Positions 22,865-33,942 of a stretch of 64,000 nucleotides of DNA are shown piece after piece. Source of the stretch: Gari tellinella (taxonomy: Eukaryota; Mollusca; Bivalvia; Cardiida; Psammobiidae). A program made the position numbers and the translations under genes. Under the pieces are notes generated by a model. The model ran no database searches, was not told the DNA's origin, and saw only the letters and a list, made by a program, of their open reading frames with translations. Each line of letters opens with the position of its first letter. Within the stretch, counting starts at the first letter, position 1. The stretch lies in the NCBI GenBank assembly GCA_922989275.2, contig OV277857.1:46539083-46603082 (forward strand), given 5' to 3'.

Positions 22865-23324
22865 CACTCGTCTCGACATTATTAAGTCATTCTACATTGG
22901 ATCTTTCTTTGAAACGATATTACAAATAAGAATATTAAAGCAGACGACAATAAAACGGTGTAGGGGTAAACACTCACGATTAATTGGCGCCGAAAGGACT
23001 AAAAGAAAACATTATGGCAGCACATACTAAAGTGTTTCGTTGTTACTACATGTAACAGAGCTTTCTGCGATAATGTACCAATTATTAGTATGTATTGTAG
23101 ATTCATATGTGTATTCTGAAATTGGTTCGTACTTCTTTATGTTACAGAAAACAGGATCTCAGAAAAAACAGTTTGGACCCTGATCAGGACCCGCTTTTCC
23201 AAAATACAAGTTTCAAGCGTGGAATTGGTTGACACATTTCAATGAAACCAACATCCTATGGCGTACATTTGTATCACATCCATACAAATTGTTTTACATG
23301 TATCTTCTTTGCTTACAGTACAAT

Positions 23325-23385
23325 GCTGGAGCCATATCAGATAACGGGTAACCCGGCGTCTGATCAAACTCCAAACTGTTTGCCT
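23325..23385. repeat. hairpin module, decayed
   Basis: The right arm is preserved (CCCGGCGTCTGATC, CTCCAAACTGTTTG); the left arm (GGAGCCATATCAGATAACGG) is diverged. Confidence 0.6.
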
Positions 23386-24917
23386 CTCAGATAAATATCA
23401 ATCATTATCATCGACATATTCCGTTGTCAATTAAAATATTTTATTGTATTGCGTTTAGTAAAATGTAAATCTCAAACATAGAAAATGAAAAATGAAATAA
23501 AATAACAAAAATAATCAAACAATATTGACCTTGATAAAACACCGATGTGTTATGTTTCTGATCTGGATCCCAAATGCTTCTTTAACGCGGCTATGTAAGC
23601 TGATTTAACTGGCTACTAGAGGATTTATCGTTGCACTGAGTACCTCTAAATTTAGCGGTAAAACTTAACTTGTAGTTAGTCAATTTGGCGCTCGTGCAAC
23701 ACTAGTTATCTTACCTGTCTACTAAAATCAATATTTAACTATCAACTAAAACTTTAGTATGTTACTAGAATTTAGCGGTGTGTCATGCAACACAGTTAGT
23801 TTGTCTTGAAGTTAAAAATCGATATTTATCTCTCGGCGAGGGATTTAGTATACAGGTAAGCTCTAACTATGTGTCATGCACCCGGGCCCTGGGCAGCTTC
23901 AGAGAAGAAGATTTGTAAAGGTTTTCCTTTATAAGTCTATGTAAAACTGATAAGCCCCGGGGCGGGGCCAATTTTGACCGGGGGTAATAATTTGAACAAC
24001 TTTGATAGAAGACTATAAGGCAAAGCTACATGTCAAATATAAATAATCTGGGCCTTACGGTTTCAGAGTAGAAGATTTTTAAAGGTTTTCCTATGAAAAA
24101 CTGATAAGCCCGAGGGCGGGGCCTTTTTTGGCCCGGGGTCATAATTTGAACAATGTTGGTAGAGGACTACAAGGCAAAGCTATATGTCAAATATTAAAGA
24201 CCTGGGCCCGGGTGCATGACACACCGCTAAATCTCCTCGCTAAACTATCCGATAAATTCTACCTGTCCGTTAGTTACCTATCAGTTAGAGCGAGCCACTA
24301 ACTGGCGTGCACATGTCCATTTTACCTTGTAGGTAGTTACCTTGTAGGTAGTACACTTAGTAGCAAGCTAAAGTCGGGTTAGATTTGGTGAATGCATTGA
24401 ACATGAGTGAGCATAAGCGTTTTTGGCTAAAATGCACTTCATACTTTGTTCTCCATTGTGTTTATACATTTGGATATTGAAAATGGGGGGGGGGGGGGGG
24501 TGGATTTGTTAACCAAAAGGGGGGGGGGGATGTTGAAAGTACTTGTGATCCGAACCCGTTTTCTTGTTCACTATATTTCCAACACTTAGGATCTGTGACG
24601 CATCAAGCAAATCATTAACCTTAATTGCTGAGTTTAGTTTTAACAATTCAATCATTTTGGATCATGATATGACAGCTAGACATGGCAGCGGATCATGATC
24701 CAAACTATTCGGCACTCATGTTTCGTTAGATCTAAACCATGCAGTAAAACAGACGAAATTATGTGTTGAAAAGGTGAGTACAAACATAACTATCATATGA
24801 AAGTAGATTCTATTCAGATTAAAAAAAAACAGTAAAAAAGAGGGACAGTAAGGCGACAGGCAGGGAATTTTGACATTAAGAGAAAGGAAAGAGACAGGAA
24901 TCAAACTTGAGAGGTTG

Positions 24918-24942
24918 GGAGAATGAGAGAACGAGAGAGAGG

Positions 24943-24979
<37 letters not shown>

Positions 24980-24985
24980 CGAGAT
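24918..24985 (+). repeat. GA microsatellite
   Basis: (GA)n with occasional GGGA. Another GA run is at 25307-25339. Matching GA runs occur at the same place in copy 1. Confidence 0.85.
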
Positions 24986-25000
24986 AGAGAGGTAGATATA

Positions 25001-25253
25001 CAGTGGAGAAAACGTTATTCTTTCCCGTTTAAACGCAAACGTACGCAAACGCAAAACACTTTAGTTTTAAAACGTAGAAAAGTGCAATTTTTGACAATTC
25101 TGATATTTCATGTTTATCTTGGTGGCAAACAGTTTGGAGCCTGATCAGACGCCGGGTTACCCGGCGTCTGATCTGGCTCCAAACTGTTTGCACTGCAAAT
25201 AATAGTTTTAGCGTAAACGCGTTTATTGGGAAAGAATAGCGTTTTCTCCACTG
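25001..25253. mobile_element. Tc1/mariner-type MITE carrying the hairpin module
   Basis: Ends CAGTGGAGAAAACGTTATTC and GAATAGCGTTTTCTCCACTG, flanked by TA at 24999-25000 and 25254-25255. The middle holds the best hairpin-module copy (25125-25191). It is absent from the sister element copy at 21526-23888, so it inserted after the duplication, or was lost there. A related copy lies at 60932-61162. Confidence 0.87.
25125..25191. repeat. hairpin module, best copy
   Basis: Left arm GCAAACAGTTTGGAGCC, T, GATCAGACGCCGGG; centre TTA; right arm CCCGGCGTCTGATC, T, GGCTCCAAACTGTTTGC. Only one T-T mismatch interrupts 31 paired positions. Confidence 0.92.
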
Positions 25254-25304
25254 TACATGTGCATACGGACAGGCAGAGACTGACATACAGTGAGAGGTAA
25301 ACGG

Positions 25305-25344
<40 letters not shown>

Positions 25345-25655
25345 AGAAAATGGGATGGTAGACAGTGATAGACAGAAAGACAGACGTGCGGACAGACGGT
25401 TCCTAAGCTGTTCTTACGCATTACACCTAACGCTAAAAGGTTGGTACATTTTAAATATTCTTGTTCTGACCCGTAGTTGATCAAGATCCTAAATAATCGT
25501 GTCGATATTCAGTTCTGAAGGTTAATCCGTTATAGAGTTATTAGTATAGTGTTATTATTGTATTCTTCTTTAAAGATGAGCTTTATGGGAAAATCTTGTT
25601 TGAAAGAAATGTTTTAAAAACTCTTTCACCGCCGGAGTCGCATGAAGTCGGCTTC

Positions 25656-25721
25656 CCAAACAGTTTGGATCCAAATCAGACGCCGAGTAACGCGACGTCT
25701 GATTAGGGTCCAAACTGTTTT
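25656..25721. repeat. hairpin module in element copy 2
   Basis: CAAACAGTTTGGATCC and GGGTCCAAACTGTTT flank GACGCCGAGTAACGCGACGT. Homologous to 22799-22864. Confidence 0.75.
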
Positions 25722-26190
25722 ACACTCGTATCGACATTTCCTAAGTCATTCTGCATTGGATCTTTCTTTGAAACGATATTACAAATGAGAATATTAAAGC
25801 AGACGACAATAAAACGGTGATAAAGGGATAAACACTCACGATTAATTGGCACCGAAGGGGCTAAAAGAAAACATTATGGCAACACACACTTAAGTGTTTC
25901 GTTGTTACTACATGTAACAGAGCTTTCTGCGATAATGTACCAATTATTATTATGTATTGTAGATTCATATTTGTATTCTGAAATTGGTTCGTACTTCTTT
26001 ATGTTACAGAAAACAGGATCTCGGTAAAAACAGTTTGGACCCTGATCAGGACCCGCTTTTCCAAAATACAGGTTTCAAGCGTGGAATTGGTTGACATATT
26101 TATGGCGTACATGTATTACATCCATACAGTGGACAATACGTGTGTCTTTCCATTCCGCTTAAGCTAAATTGTTTTATTTTCTTTGCTTAC

Positions 26191-26253
26191 AATGTTTGAG
26201 CCATATCAGATAACGGGTGACCCGGCGTAGGATCAAACTCCAAACTGTTTGCC
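26191..26253. repeat. hairpin module, decayed, copy 2
   Basis: Homologous to 23325-23385 with further changes (CGGCGTAGGATC). Confidence 0.55.
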
Positions 26254-26957
26254 TCTCAGATTAATATAAATCATATTCCGTTGTCAATTAAAATATTTTA
26301 ATGCATTGTATTGGCGTTTAGTAATATGTAAATCTCAAACAGAGAAAATGAAAAATGAAATAAAATAACAAAAATAATAAAACAATTTTGACCTTGATAA
26401 GACACCGAGGTGTTAAGTTTCTGATCTGGATCCCAAACGTTCGTTAACGCGGCTATGTAAGCTGACTTAACTGGCTACTAGAGGATTTATCGCTGCACTG
26501 AGTACCTCTAAATTTAGCGGTGAAACTTAACTTGTAGTTAGTCAATTTTGCGCTCGTGCAACACTAGTTATCTTACCTGTCTACTAAAATCAATATTTAA
26601 CTATCAACTAAAACTTTAGTATGTTACTAGAATTTAGCGGTGTGTCATGCAACACAGTTAGTTTATCTTGTAGTTAAAAATCGATATTTATCTCTCAGCG
26701 AGGGATTTAGTATACAGGTAAGCTCTAACTATGTGTCATGCACCCGGGCCCTGGGCTTTACAGTTTCAGAGAAGATTTTTAAGGGTTTTCCTATAAATTT
26801 CAATGTAAAACTGATAAGCCCCGGGCGGAGCCATTTTTGACCCGGGGGTCATAATTTGAACAATCTTGGTAGAGGACCATAAGGCAAAGCTACATGTCAA
26901 ATATTAATGATCTAGGCCATACGGTTTCTGAGAAGAAGATTTTTAAAGGTTTTCCTA

Positions 26958-27520
26958 TGAACAAGAGGGCCTGAATGCCCTGATATCGCTCACCTCTTGT
27001 ACTGAAGCCTGATAGTTTTACCTTTTTAATCTAAATCCATTCAATTTGTAGTATAGCATGTAAACAATTATGGAATACAATCTCATAATTCTAGTATAGT
27101 AGAGTACATCAATGGCAGATAACTAGAGCCTAAACAATACTGAAATGAAGCCTTTTCTAGCATTTCAAAGTATATCAAGGGCAGATAACTATTGCCACAA
27201 TGATTATATTTCAACAATAATTGCACTGCTTCGAGAACGTATAGCTACATGTATATACTTTGTGTGCAAGTACATGTATAATCAAAAGCCATTGAAAACT
27301 GTAGTTGCAAGAGTGTTTACGCTGTAGGAAATGGCATTTTCTGCTATTCAAGGGCAGATAACTCTGTCTGATTTCAACCATAATCACACTTATTTGAACT
27401 CTTATGGTTGTATACAATCTGAAGAAGTTTGAAAAAGACTGGATAAAAAGTGTGGGCGCTAGAGTGTAAAAACCGTTAAATATGGCATTTTCAGCAATTC
27501 AAAGGTCACTGGTTAGGAAC
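26958..27520 (+). repeat. dispersed repeat fragment with AAGGGCAGATAACT units
   Basis: Starts AACAAGAGGGCCTGAATGCC then ATATCGCTCACCTC. Contains AAGGGCAGATAACT near 27178 and 27350, and TAAAAACCGTTAAATATGGC near 27467. These are the reverse complement of words in the arrays at 7443-9150 and 63551-64000, so all three belong to one superfamily of dispersed repeats. Confidence 0.65.
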
Positions 27521-28500
27521 TTGGTTACAGTGGGGCGAGGGTCCTCGCGACAGGTGGTATCGGAGTCCTGACTATACATGTTTCAGAGTCTCGTCGTGAA
27601 ACAAAACTTGGCACGCTGAAGTGAACGCAAACGAGGTAATTAAAGGTCAAATTGACATAAACACTGTAAATCGTTATTGTCACCATATAGTACGATGTTT
27701 GACTAAGCGTCGTGCATGCTTTATTCGTTCCATTTATGGAATTTACGCTTGAAATAGTTAATAAAACGACGAGGTAATCAAGGTTTTTGTTCACAACGAT
27801 CAATTCTTATAAATGACTGCATAATTTCGCCTGCAATCAATGTTTCTGGCAATATTAATACTTAAATTGCATCTTTGCAAGAGAATCACATTAAAAAATA
27901 TCGTATATCAATGAAATTTTCTGGATTTCAAGTGGTTAATAAGGTTACAGAGTCTAACAGAGAGTGTTACAGGTTCTCTAACAACAGGTTATTATCGACA
28001 TCTTTGTTTTTATTTGAGAGAGAATGGATCTAAAAAGCATGTATTGCAAGAGGTCATTTATCTTTTACAATGCTTTAAGCTGTCACCTGTCTTTTATACA
28101 ATCAATTTGCCTTCGTTTTAGCGGTTGTAAATGAGATTTACTGTAATTATTACGTATTACAACGTTCGGTTAGTGCCTACTTGATATTTTATCATATGTA
28201 AAGAACCATCGTCGTATTTAATAATTTCGAAATAGTTGACACGATGCAAAAATAATAAAAAGTACTCAATTTCAAAGATTCTATTGCTGTATTTATTTCC
28301 AAAAATGAAAACCAGACTCTTAAAAATTAAATATATACTTGCAAATATCTCTAAAGCGATCACTGAAATAATCTTACGTGTAGAACAGCCCCAAAGGCAA
28401 AACATAACCGGTACATGTAATAAAAGAGAACCTGCAAAATTATCGTATGGTTGTCTCAGTCTATTACATGACTTGTCAACCAAAGCATAGTACTTAATGA
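27521..28500. other. gap, no gene seen
   Basis: Overlapping short ORFs on both strands (27525-27803, 28157-28490) lack domains. No strong repeat noted. Confidence 0.45.
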
Positions 28501-28501
28501 A

Positions 28502-30016
28502 ACAAGAGCCCCATGGGGCATATTTCGCTCACCTGAGAATAGCTGAAAAAATGGAGATAATGATTTATGTCCAGGACTGACCTAGATATGCAACAGACCA
28601 GAACAATTTGAACAAAATATGTAAAGTATATTTAAAAGTGTCACCATACCGAATATAAAAACTCTGGCCATATTAGTGTCAGAGAAGACATTTGAAATTT
28701 TCTCTATATAACTCTATGTAAAACGTTGACCACAGGGGTATAATTTCAACAAACTTGATAGAGGACCTGTAGGCGATGGCATGTGCCAAATATCTAAGCT
28801 CTGGCCCTTGTAGTTTCAGACAAGAAGATTTTTGTAAGTTTTCATTGAAAAAAATCTATTTTTAGCTCCTGTGACCTAGTTATGCAACCGACCATAACCA
28901 TTTGAACTTTTTTGGTAAAGGACATCTAGAAGTGTCACCATGTCAAATATCAAAGCTCTGGCCATATTGGTTTCAGAGAAGAAGACGTTTGAAAATTTCA
29001 CTATATAACTCTATGTTAAACTGTGACCCCCGGGGCGGGGCCAAAGTTAACCTCAGGGGCATAATTTGAACAAATTGATAGAGGACCTGTAGGCGATGCT
29101 ATGTGCCAAATATCTAAGCTCTGGCCCTTGTAGTTTTTGAGAAGAAGATTTTTTAAGTTTTCATTGAAAAACATCTATGTTTAGCTCCTGTGACCTAGTT
29201 ATGCAACCGACTAGAACCATTTGAACAATTTTGGTATAGGACATCTAGAAGTGTCACCATACTAAATATCAAAGCTCTGGCCATATTGGTTTCAGAGAAG
29301 AAGACGTTTGAAAATTTCACTATATAACTCTATGTAAAACTGTAACCCCCGGGGCGGGGCTAATTATGACCCCAGGGGCATCATTTGAACAAACTTGATA
29401 GAAGACCTGTAGATGATGCCATGTGCCAAATATCTAAGCTCTAGCCCTTGCAGTTTTAGACAAGAAGATTTTTTAAGTTTTCATTGAAAAAAAACTATTT
29501 TTAGCTTCTGTGACCTATTTATGCAACCAACCAAAACCAATCGAACAATTTTGGTATAGGACATCTAGAAGTGTCACCATGCCAAATATCAAAGCTCTGG
29601 CCATATGAGTTTCAGAGATGAAGACGTTTGAAAATGTCACTATATAACTCTATGTAAAACTGTGACCCCCGGAGCGGGGCCAATTTTGACCCCAGGGGCA
29701 TAATTTGAACAAACTTGATAAATATCTAAGCTCTGGCCCTTGCAGTTTTTGACAAGAAGATTTTTTTAAGATTTCCTTATTTTTTCACTTTGGTTGCCAT
29801 GGCAACCAGAGTTCTGCATTGTTTTTAATTCTTTGAACAAATCTGAAAGAGCTTGCCCCAAGGAACATTTCTGTAAAGTTTGGTTGAATTCTGTCAAGCG
29901 GTATAGGAGGAGATGTCATTTGAAGTAATTGTTAACGACGACGCACGACGGACGACGACGGACACATGGCCATCCCAATAGCTCACCTTGAGCCTTTGGC
30001 TCAGGTGAGCTAAAAA
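28502..30016 (+). repeat. complete copy of the AACAAGAG...GTGAGCTAAAA dispersed repeat
   Basis: Starts ACAAGAGCCCCATGGGGCAT then TTTCGCTCACCTGAG; ends TGAGCCTTTGGCTCAGGTGA then GCTAAAA, a terminal hairpin. The body has about 3.5 tandem units of roughly 310-320 bp, marked by TATGCAAC-GACC near 28588, 28881, 29200 and 29519. TTGCCATGGCAACC lies near 29793 and a GACGACG tract precedes the end. No coding capacity. It provides the uninterrupted model for the broken copies in this window. Confidence 0.8.
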
Positions 30017-30717
30017 CTGAAAGCCACCTTTAATTTAGACATTATGGTGTGCAAGGTAAATTCTTCCTCATAGGCAAGTCTCATATCTTGCCACAGGCGA
30101 ACTCTGGTTTCGATTTGCACTATTTGAGCTATTTTTTAATGCAAATTGTCACAATAAGTTGCTCAATACTTTTAAGTTTAATTAATAGCTTTCTAACTAT
30201 TTCTCAGACAAATAAATCATATGTGCAAAACAATTCGTCATATATCAAATATAAGTTTAACCCGTTCACTGCTTTACTCTGACCGTATAAACACAGATAA
30301 ACAGGTTAAATTCGAACGAGAAGCTGAATAATTATGTGTCTGAATCGGATCAAAGCTGTTTGACTATCTTAGAGATCCTTTTTCATGATTGATCCTTGTG
30401 AGACATCGAGAAAGTTGGCGCCGCACCAGGCTCTTAACTATTTGCAAATACGACTATTAGTCTATTAAATGTATAAAACAGAATGCGTTATAGATCTTCC
30501 ACCGAGAATAGGATCGAACCGCACTCGAACCCGTGCATTATCAACTTTACAAAGTAATTTAAATCTCAAGCGTGAGTAAATTTGCATTTTCTGGTGTCGT
30601 CTAAACGACGGTCTACATGAAAATGAGTTCCACAAACAAAGACCAGATTCTTTGGTCCATCATTTGTCTTCGAGATGTTCAATGAGCGAGGCTTTGGTAT
30701 TGAGTTCTGATGTTTTT
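30017..30717. other. gap, no gene; decayed TTAA-type MITE possible
   Basis: TTTAACCCGTTCACTGCTTT at 30257 resembles the left end of a TTAA-type MITE. GATCAAAGCTGTTTGAC (30349) and GGCGCCGCACCAGGCTC (30417) look like a very decayed hairpin module. No gene seen. Confidence 0.4.
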
Positions 30718-31175
30718 AGAACCATAAGGCAAAGCTACATATCAAATATTAATGATCTAGGCCATACAGCTTCAGAGAAAAAGATTTTTAAAGGTTTTCC
30801 TAAGAAAAACTGATAAGCCCCAGGGAGGGGCCATTTTTGGCCCCAGAGTCAAAATTTGAACAATCTTGCTAGAAAATCATTAGGAATTGATACATACCTA
30901 ATATCAAAGGTCTGGGCCTTTGGGTTTCTGAGAAGAAGATTTTTTAAGATTTTCTTATGCATTAAAAGTTATACGGTCATGTTAGAAAACCTGGTCCCAC
31001 AGCAAGGGGAATAACTCTAGCCAAAATCTTTGAACAAGATTTCGTTCCCCCTTGTCACTGATGCTTCTGACAAAGTTTGGTTGAAATCGGGTCAGTGGTT
31101 TCTGAGGAGATGTTGTTTGAAAATGTGAACGGACGACGTACGACGGATGGAATGGGATCACAATAGCTCAAAATG
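30718..31175 (+). repeat. partial AACAAGAGGCCC-family repeat
   Basis: Contains ACCATAAGGCAAAGCTACAT, AAAGATTTTTAAAGGTTTTC and a GGACGACGTACGACGGATGG tail, then CAATAGCTCAAAATGAGCT. The start and the terminal hairpin are lost. Confidence 0.7.
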
Positions 31176-31194
31176 AGCTAAAATGAGGAAACGC

Positions 31195-31525
31195 CTTTAA
31201 CCCCTCGGCTACCACCGCTCTCTATATAAATGGTAGCGAATTAACGTAATTCACTGGTAGCGATTGATAGTACTTTATTCGGCTCGGGTTTATGTCTGAG
31301 CCTGTGTAGAGAAGCAACAACAACAACTATACCGTCAGCTGACGCTTTAGAAAAACGATGGAAAATATCTTAAAAACCTTAAGATTCTGTGACGATTCTT
31401 GAGACTTTTTTTGGACTGATCATATTTCTTTAATGTCAGAGGCCAAATAATGCCACACATTTGCTTTTATTTGAGTATTTAATTTTATTTTGACAAGTAC
31501 ACCATCCGGTTGCGAGTCCCTTTAA
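31195..31525 (+). repeat. dispersed repeat, sister of 55420-55700
   Basis: Shares with 55420-55700 in order: GTAGCGA-like start, GTTTATG-CTGAGCC, AAAATATCTTAAAAACCT, GACTG-TCATATTT, TTATTTGAGTATTT and CATCCGGTTGCGAGT. The terminal words resemble, inverted, the start of the repeats at 19478 and 37617 (TTCGCAACCGGATTTAGC). Confidence 0.65.
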
Positions 31526-31975
31526 GCTGTAACATGTCTTTTACATAATCAATTATCCTTTGTTTTAGAGAGGCTTTACTGTATATGAAAATATATCAGT
31601 AGTACACAAAATTGTTATAATCTTTTATTTTTATTTCAGATTCATCAACACAGATGTTGTAACAACAGAGTGCATCTTCACGGATAATACACCGGGACAG
31701 TCTATGACATTCATTGAACTATATTTTGAATGATTTATAAGTCATACCAATGATACCAGTTAGAAAAACAAATTTTCCATTGAGCGTGTGCTGTTCAAAT
31801 TTAATTAAATATTACATTTGTGTATTTAAGTTTTGTTGTTTTGTATCTCCAACAATGATCATCAATATTTGTTTTGTGTGTCTTTAACTTGTAAAACTTG
31901 AAGAACTAACCATCTTTAGTACTAAACTTTCCCTTCAAAGAACTTTATCAGTGTTTAAAACAGATGACTGCTTAA

Positions 31976-32206
31976 CCCATTGAACCCTAGAAATGAGTAC
32001 ATGTATCCTAATAGTTAGTAACCAGTGTACCTGTGAAGAGTTCACTTGTCTTATTTAAACAGTGTATACACTGATAAGGGTGCTCCTAAAGCACAACTCT
32101 GATCATGGTCTGCACTGTTTATGTGTTTGCGATATATAAAAATCATAATGGACATGGCTTACTTGGAAACTGGAAATGTCCAATTGATGTTTTATGGGTG
32201 AACGAG
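31976..32206. mobile_element. 231 bp TTAA-flanked MITE with hairpin module
   Basis: TTAA at 31972-31975 and 32207-32210. Left end CCCATTGAACCC, right end GGGTGAACGAG. Inside, AAACAGTGTATACACTGAT and ATCATGGTCTGCACTGTTT (32057-32122) form a decayed hairpin module. Confidence 0.7.
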
Positions 32207-32702
32207 TTAATACATTTAATTCTAGCAATGAGTCTTTTACAGTGTACCTGTAAGATTGATGCGTCTTGGGTTGATGCATAAGGAATGCTCTTTAAAGTAC
32301 TATTTAATATCTAAAGCTAACTACAATTCTACACATGTTAACATCCAGCTTTATGAATCGGAACTGACCCAATTAATTACCTGCTATTTGAGAGGCATCA
32401 GTCTGCTAGCAGACGGGGCTACATATTTAACTGACAGTTACATGGTTACAACACTACAGTACCTGTAAATAGTAGTAACTATAGTACACTTGCTTATATG
32501 CAAAAAGTGAATACCCAGTTCAGTGGGCTCCCTGAGCATTTACCCTTTCCACCATTAACTTATACATGTGTAAATCACATACATCAACTATACTTGAGGC
32601 GGTTTGCTTCTGAAAGCAAAATGAAATTAAAGCAGAAAGTCCAAAAGGGAGCTTTCTTCTTTAGTTTCATCTTACTTAGGTTTAGAACCCTTTACATAGT
32701 TT

Positions 32703-33180
32703 ATCCTTTACCTCCATAGCCTGTTTCTTGTTTTGAAGAATGATGACCACTTATAGCAGATTAAAAATAAAGCAGAATGCTCCTTAACCCTTTCGCTCTC
32801 ATTGACGCTTAAAACTTTAAAGCATGTTTGCAAACAGTTTGGATCCTGATCAGATGCCGCTTCACTCGTTTGGAAATTTCTTCAGTCATACTGCCTTTTT
32901 TATAACTTTGAAACGACATTGCAGACAACAAAATTGAAGCAGATGACAATAAAACGTAGTAAGGGTAAAAATCTCACAAAAAAGTTGCCTGTGACAGGGT
33001 TAAGGCACTTGCTGCTTTTAACTTTTAGCCTGCTTTAAGCTACCACCTGCTAGGATATGGAATATATTTCTTATGGCGCATATTATTGACTGTAAAAATT
33101 GAACTACATGTTACATTGTATTTGGAGGCATAAATTAGAGGTGTAAATTAATTAATTTTATTTTACACCTTAACATTATA
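32703..33180. mobile_element. family A MITE interrupted at its hairpin tip
   Basis: CTCCATAGCCTGTTTCTTGT and AAAGCAGAATGCTCC form the left side; GCCTGCTTTAAGCTACCACC and GGATATGGAATATATTTCTT the right. The two hairpin arms are separated by another TTAA-flanked element (32788-32999). Outer borders are approximate. Confidence 0.65.
32788..32999. mobile_element. 212 bp TTAA-flanked MITE, nested
   Basis: TTAA at 32784-32787 and 33000-33003; ends CCCTTTCGCTCTC and CTGTGACAGGG. Contains a half hairpin module (GCAAACAGTTTGGATCC, GATCAGATGCCG). It sits in the loop of the surrounding MITE. Confidence 0.78.
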
Positions 33181-33942
33181 GCCTATTATGATTGGGAGGC
33201 ACGTTGTCTGGGAAGGACAGTGCTAGTAAAGTGTTACATAAAAATTAAGAGATCAAAGATAAGAGATAAATAAAACAAAAGTATACAGAATATACTTAAA
33301 CAGGGTGCAAAGTTAAGTTAAAAGCAAGCTCTCAGTGCTTAGTATGTGACTGCTCCCAGTCCCACCCTAAAGGCATCTAGACTGGGGCTTGACTTACTAA
33401 TGAGATGAGGTCAATATTAATATTGGTACTCTACAGAAAGCGATCTGCCATTCTCGCCAACTGCCGGCCCATACATAACCATGCTATTTAAGCATGGTTC
33501 GGAACGGACCATTAGTTGAGGTACATAGATTACTAATTTTAGTCCGATCTCATTAGGAGCAATGGAAACAATCAACATTTTCCTGGATAATGATTGACCA
33601 AATTGTTATTCTGCAAAATAACAAAAGGCTCTGAATTCATCTACAATGTAACTACATTTACTTTTTGTATTACAATGTATTATGGGTTCACTCTGTATAG
33701 CTGAAATTTACTGTCAATATTAATTTGTCCAAGGTTCTTGGTCCCCCTACATACTTGATGAAAGTGAGTTTGCATCATTCACCAAATATGTAGTATTATC
33801 TGCTCAAGACAGGGGTATCACTGGTTGCCAGCCAGCTCATTGTTGCCAAGCTAAGGACAAATCAAACCGAACGTTATTAAAAATGTCTTCTTCTGTTCAT
33901 AATATTCAACCAAAGTTGCCTCCCCTCCCCTTTGAATTTTTA
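33181..33942. other. gap, no gene seen
   Basis: A small hairpin ACCATGCTATTTAAGCATGG (33479-33498). No domain-bearing ORF. Confidence 0.45.

Larger units (their letters stand above)
21526..23888. mobile_element. 2.36 kb TIR element, CWG target, copy 1
   Basis: Ends GGCCCGGGTGCATGACACA and TGTGTCATGCACCCGGGCC are inverted copies, flanked by CAG (21523-21525) and CTG (23889-23891). The interior is non-coding: a poly-G tract near 21810, GA microsatellites at 22262-22470, two hairpin-module MITEs, and a GTTAGTTAC/TAAATTTAGCGG-rich border zone. A CWG 3-bp duplication has been reported for some Harbinger-type elements; the class is inferred. Confidence 0.82.
24205..26750. mobile_element. 2.55 kb TIR element, CWG target, copy 2
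   Basis: Same ends and same order of internal blocks as 21526-23888, flanked by CTG on both sides (24202-24204, 26751-26753). It differs mainly by an extra Tc1-type MITE (25001-25253) and small indels. The two copies are separated by only about 316 bp of host repeat, so they probably arose by tandem duplication of element plus spacer. Confidence 0.85.
21168..26957 (+). repeat. dispersed host repeat (AACAAGAGGCCC family), interrupted twice
   Basis: It starts AACAAGAGGCCCATAGGGCC then TCGCTCACCTGAG. The body is tandem units of about 155 bp, each with GATAAGCCCCGGGGCGGGGCC, split here as GATAAGCCCCGG and GGCGGGGCC, plus CATAATTTGAACAA, TAGAGGACCATAAGGCAAAG and TTTTTAAAGGTTTTCCTATG. Body pieces are at 21168-21525, 23889-24204 and 26751-26957; the gaps are two copies of another element. 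Confidence 0.8.
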
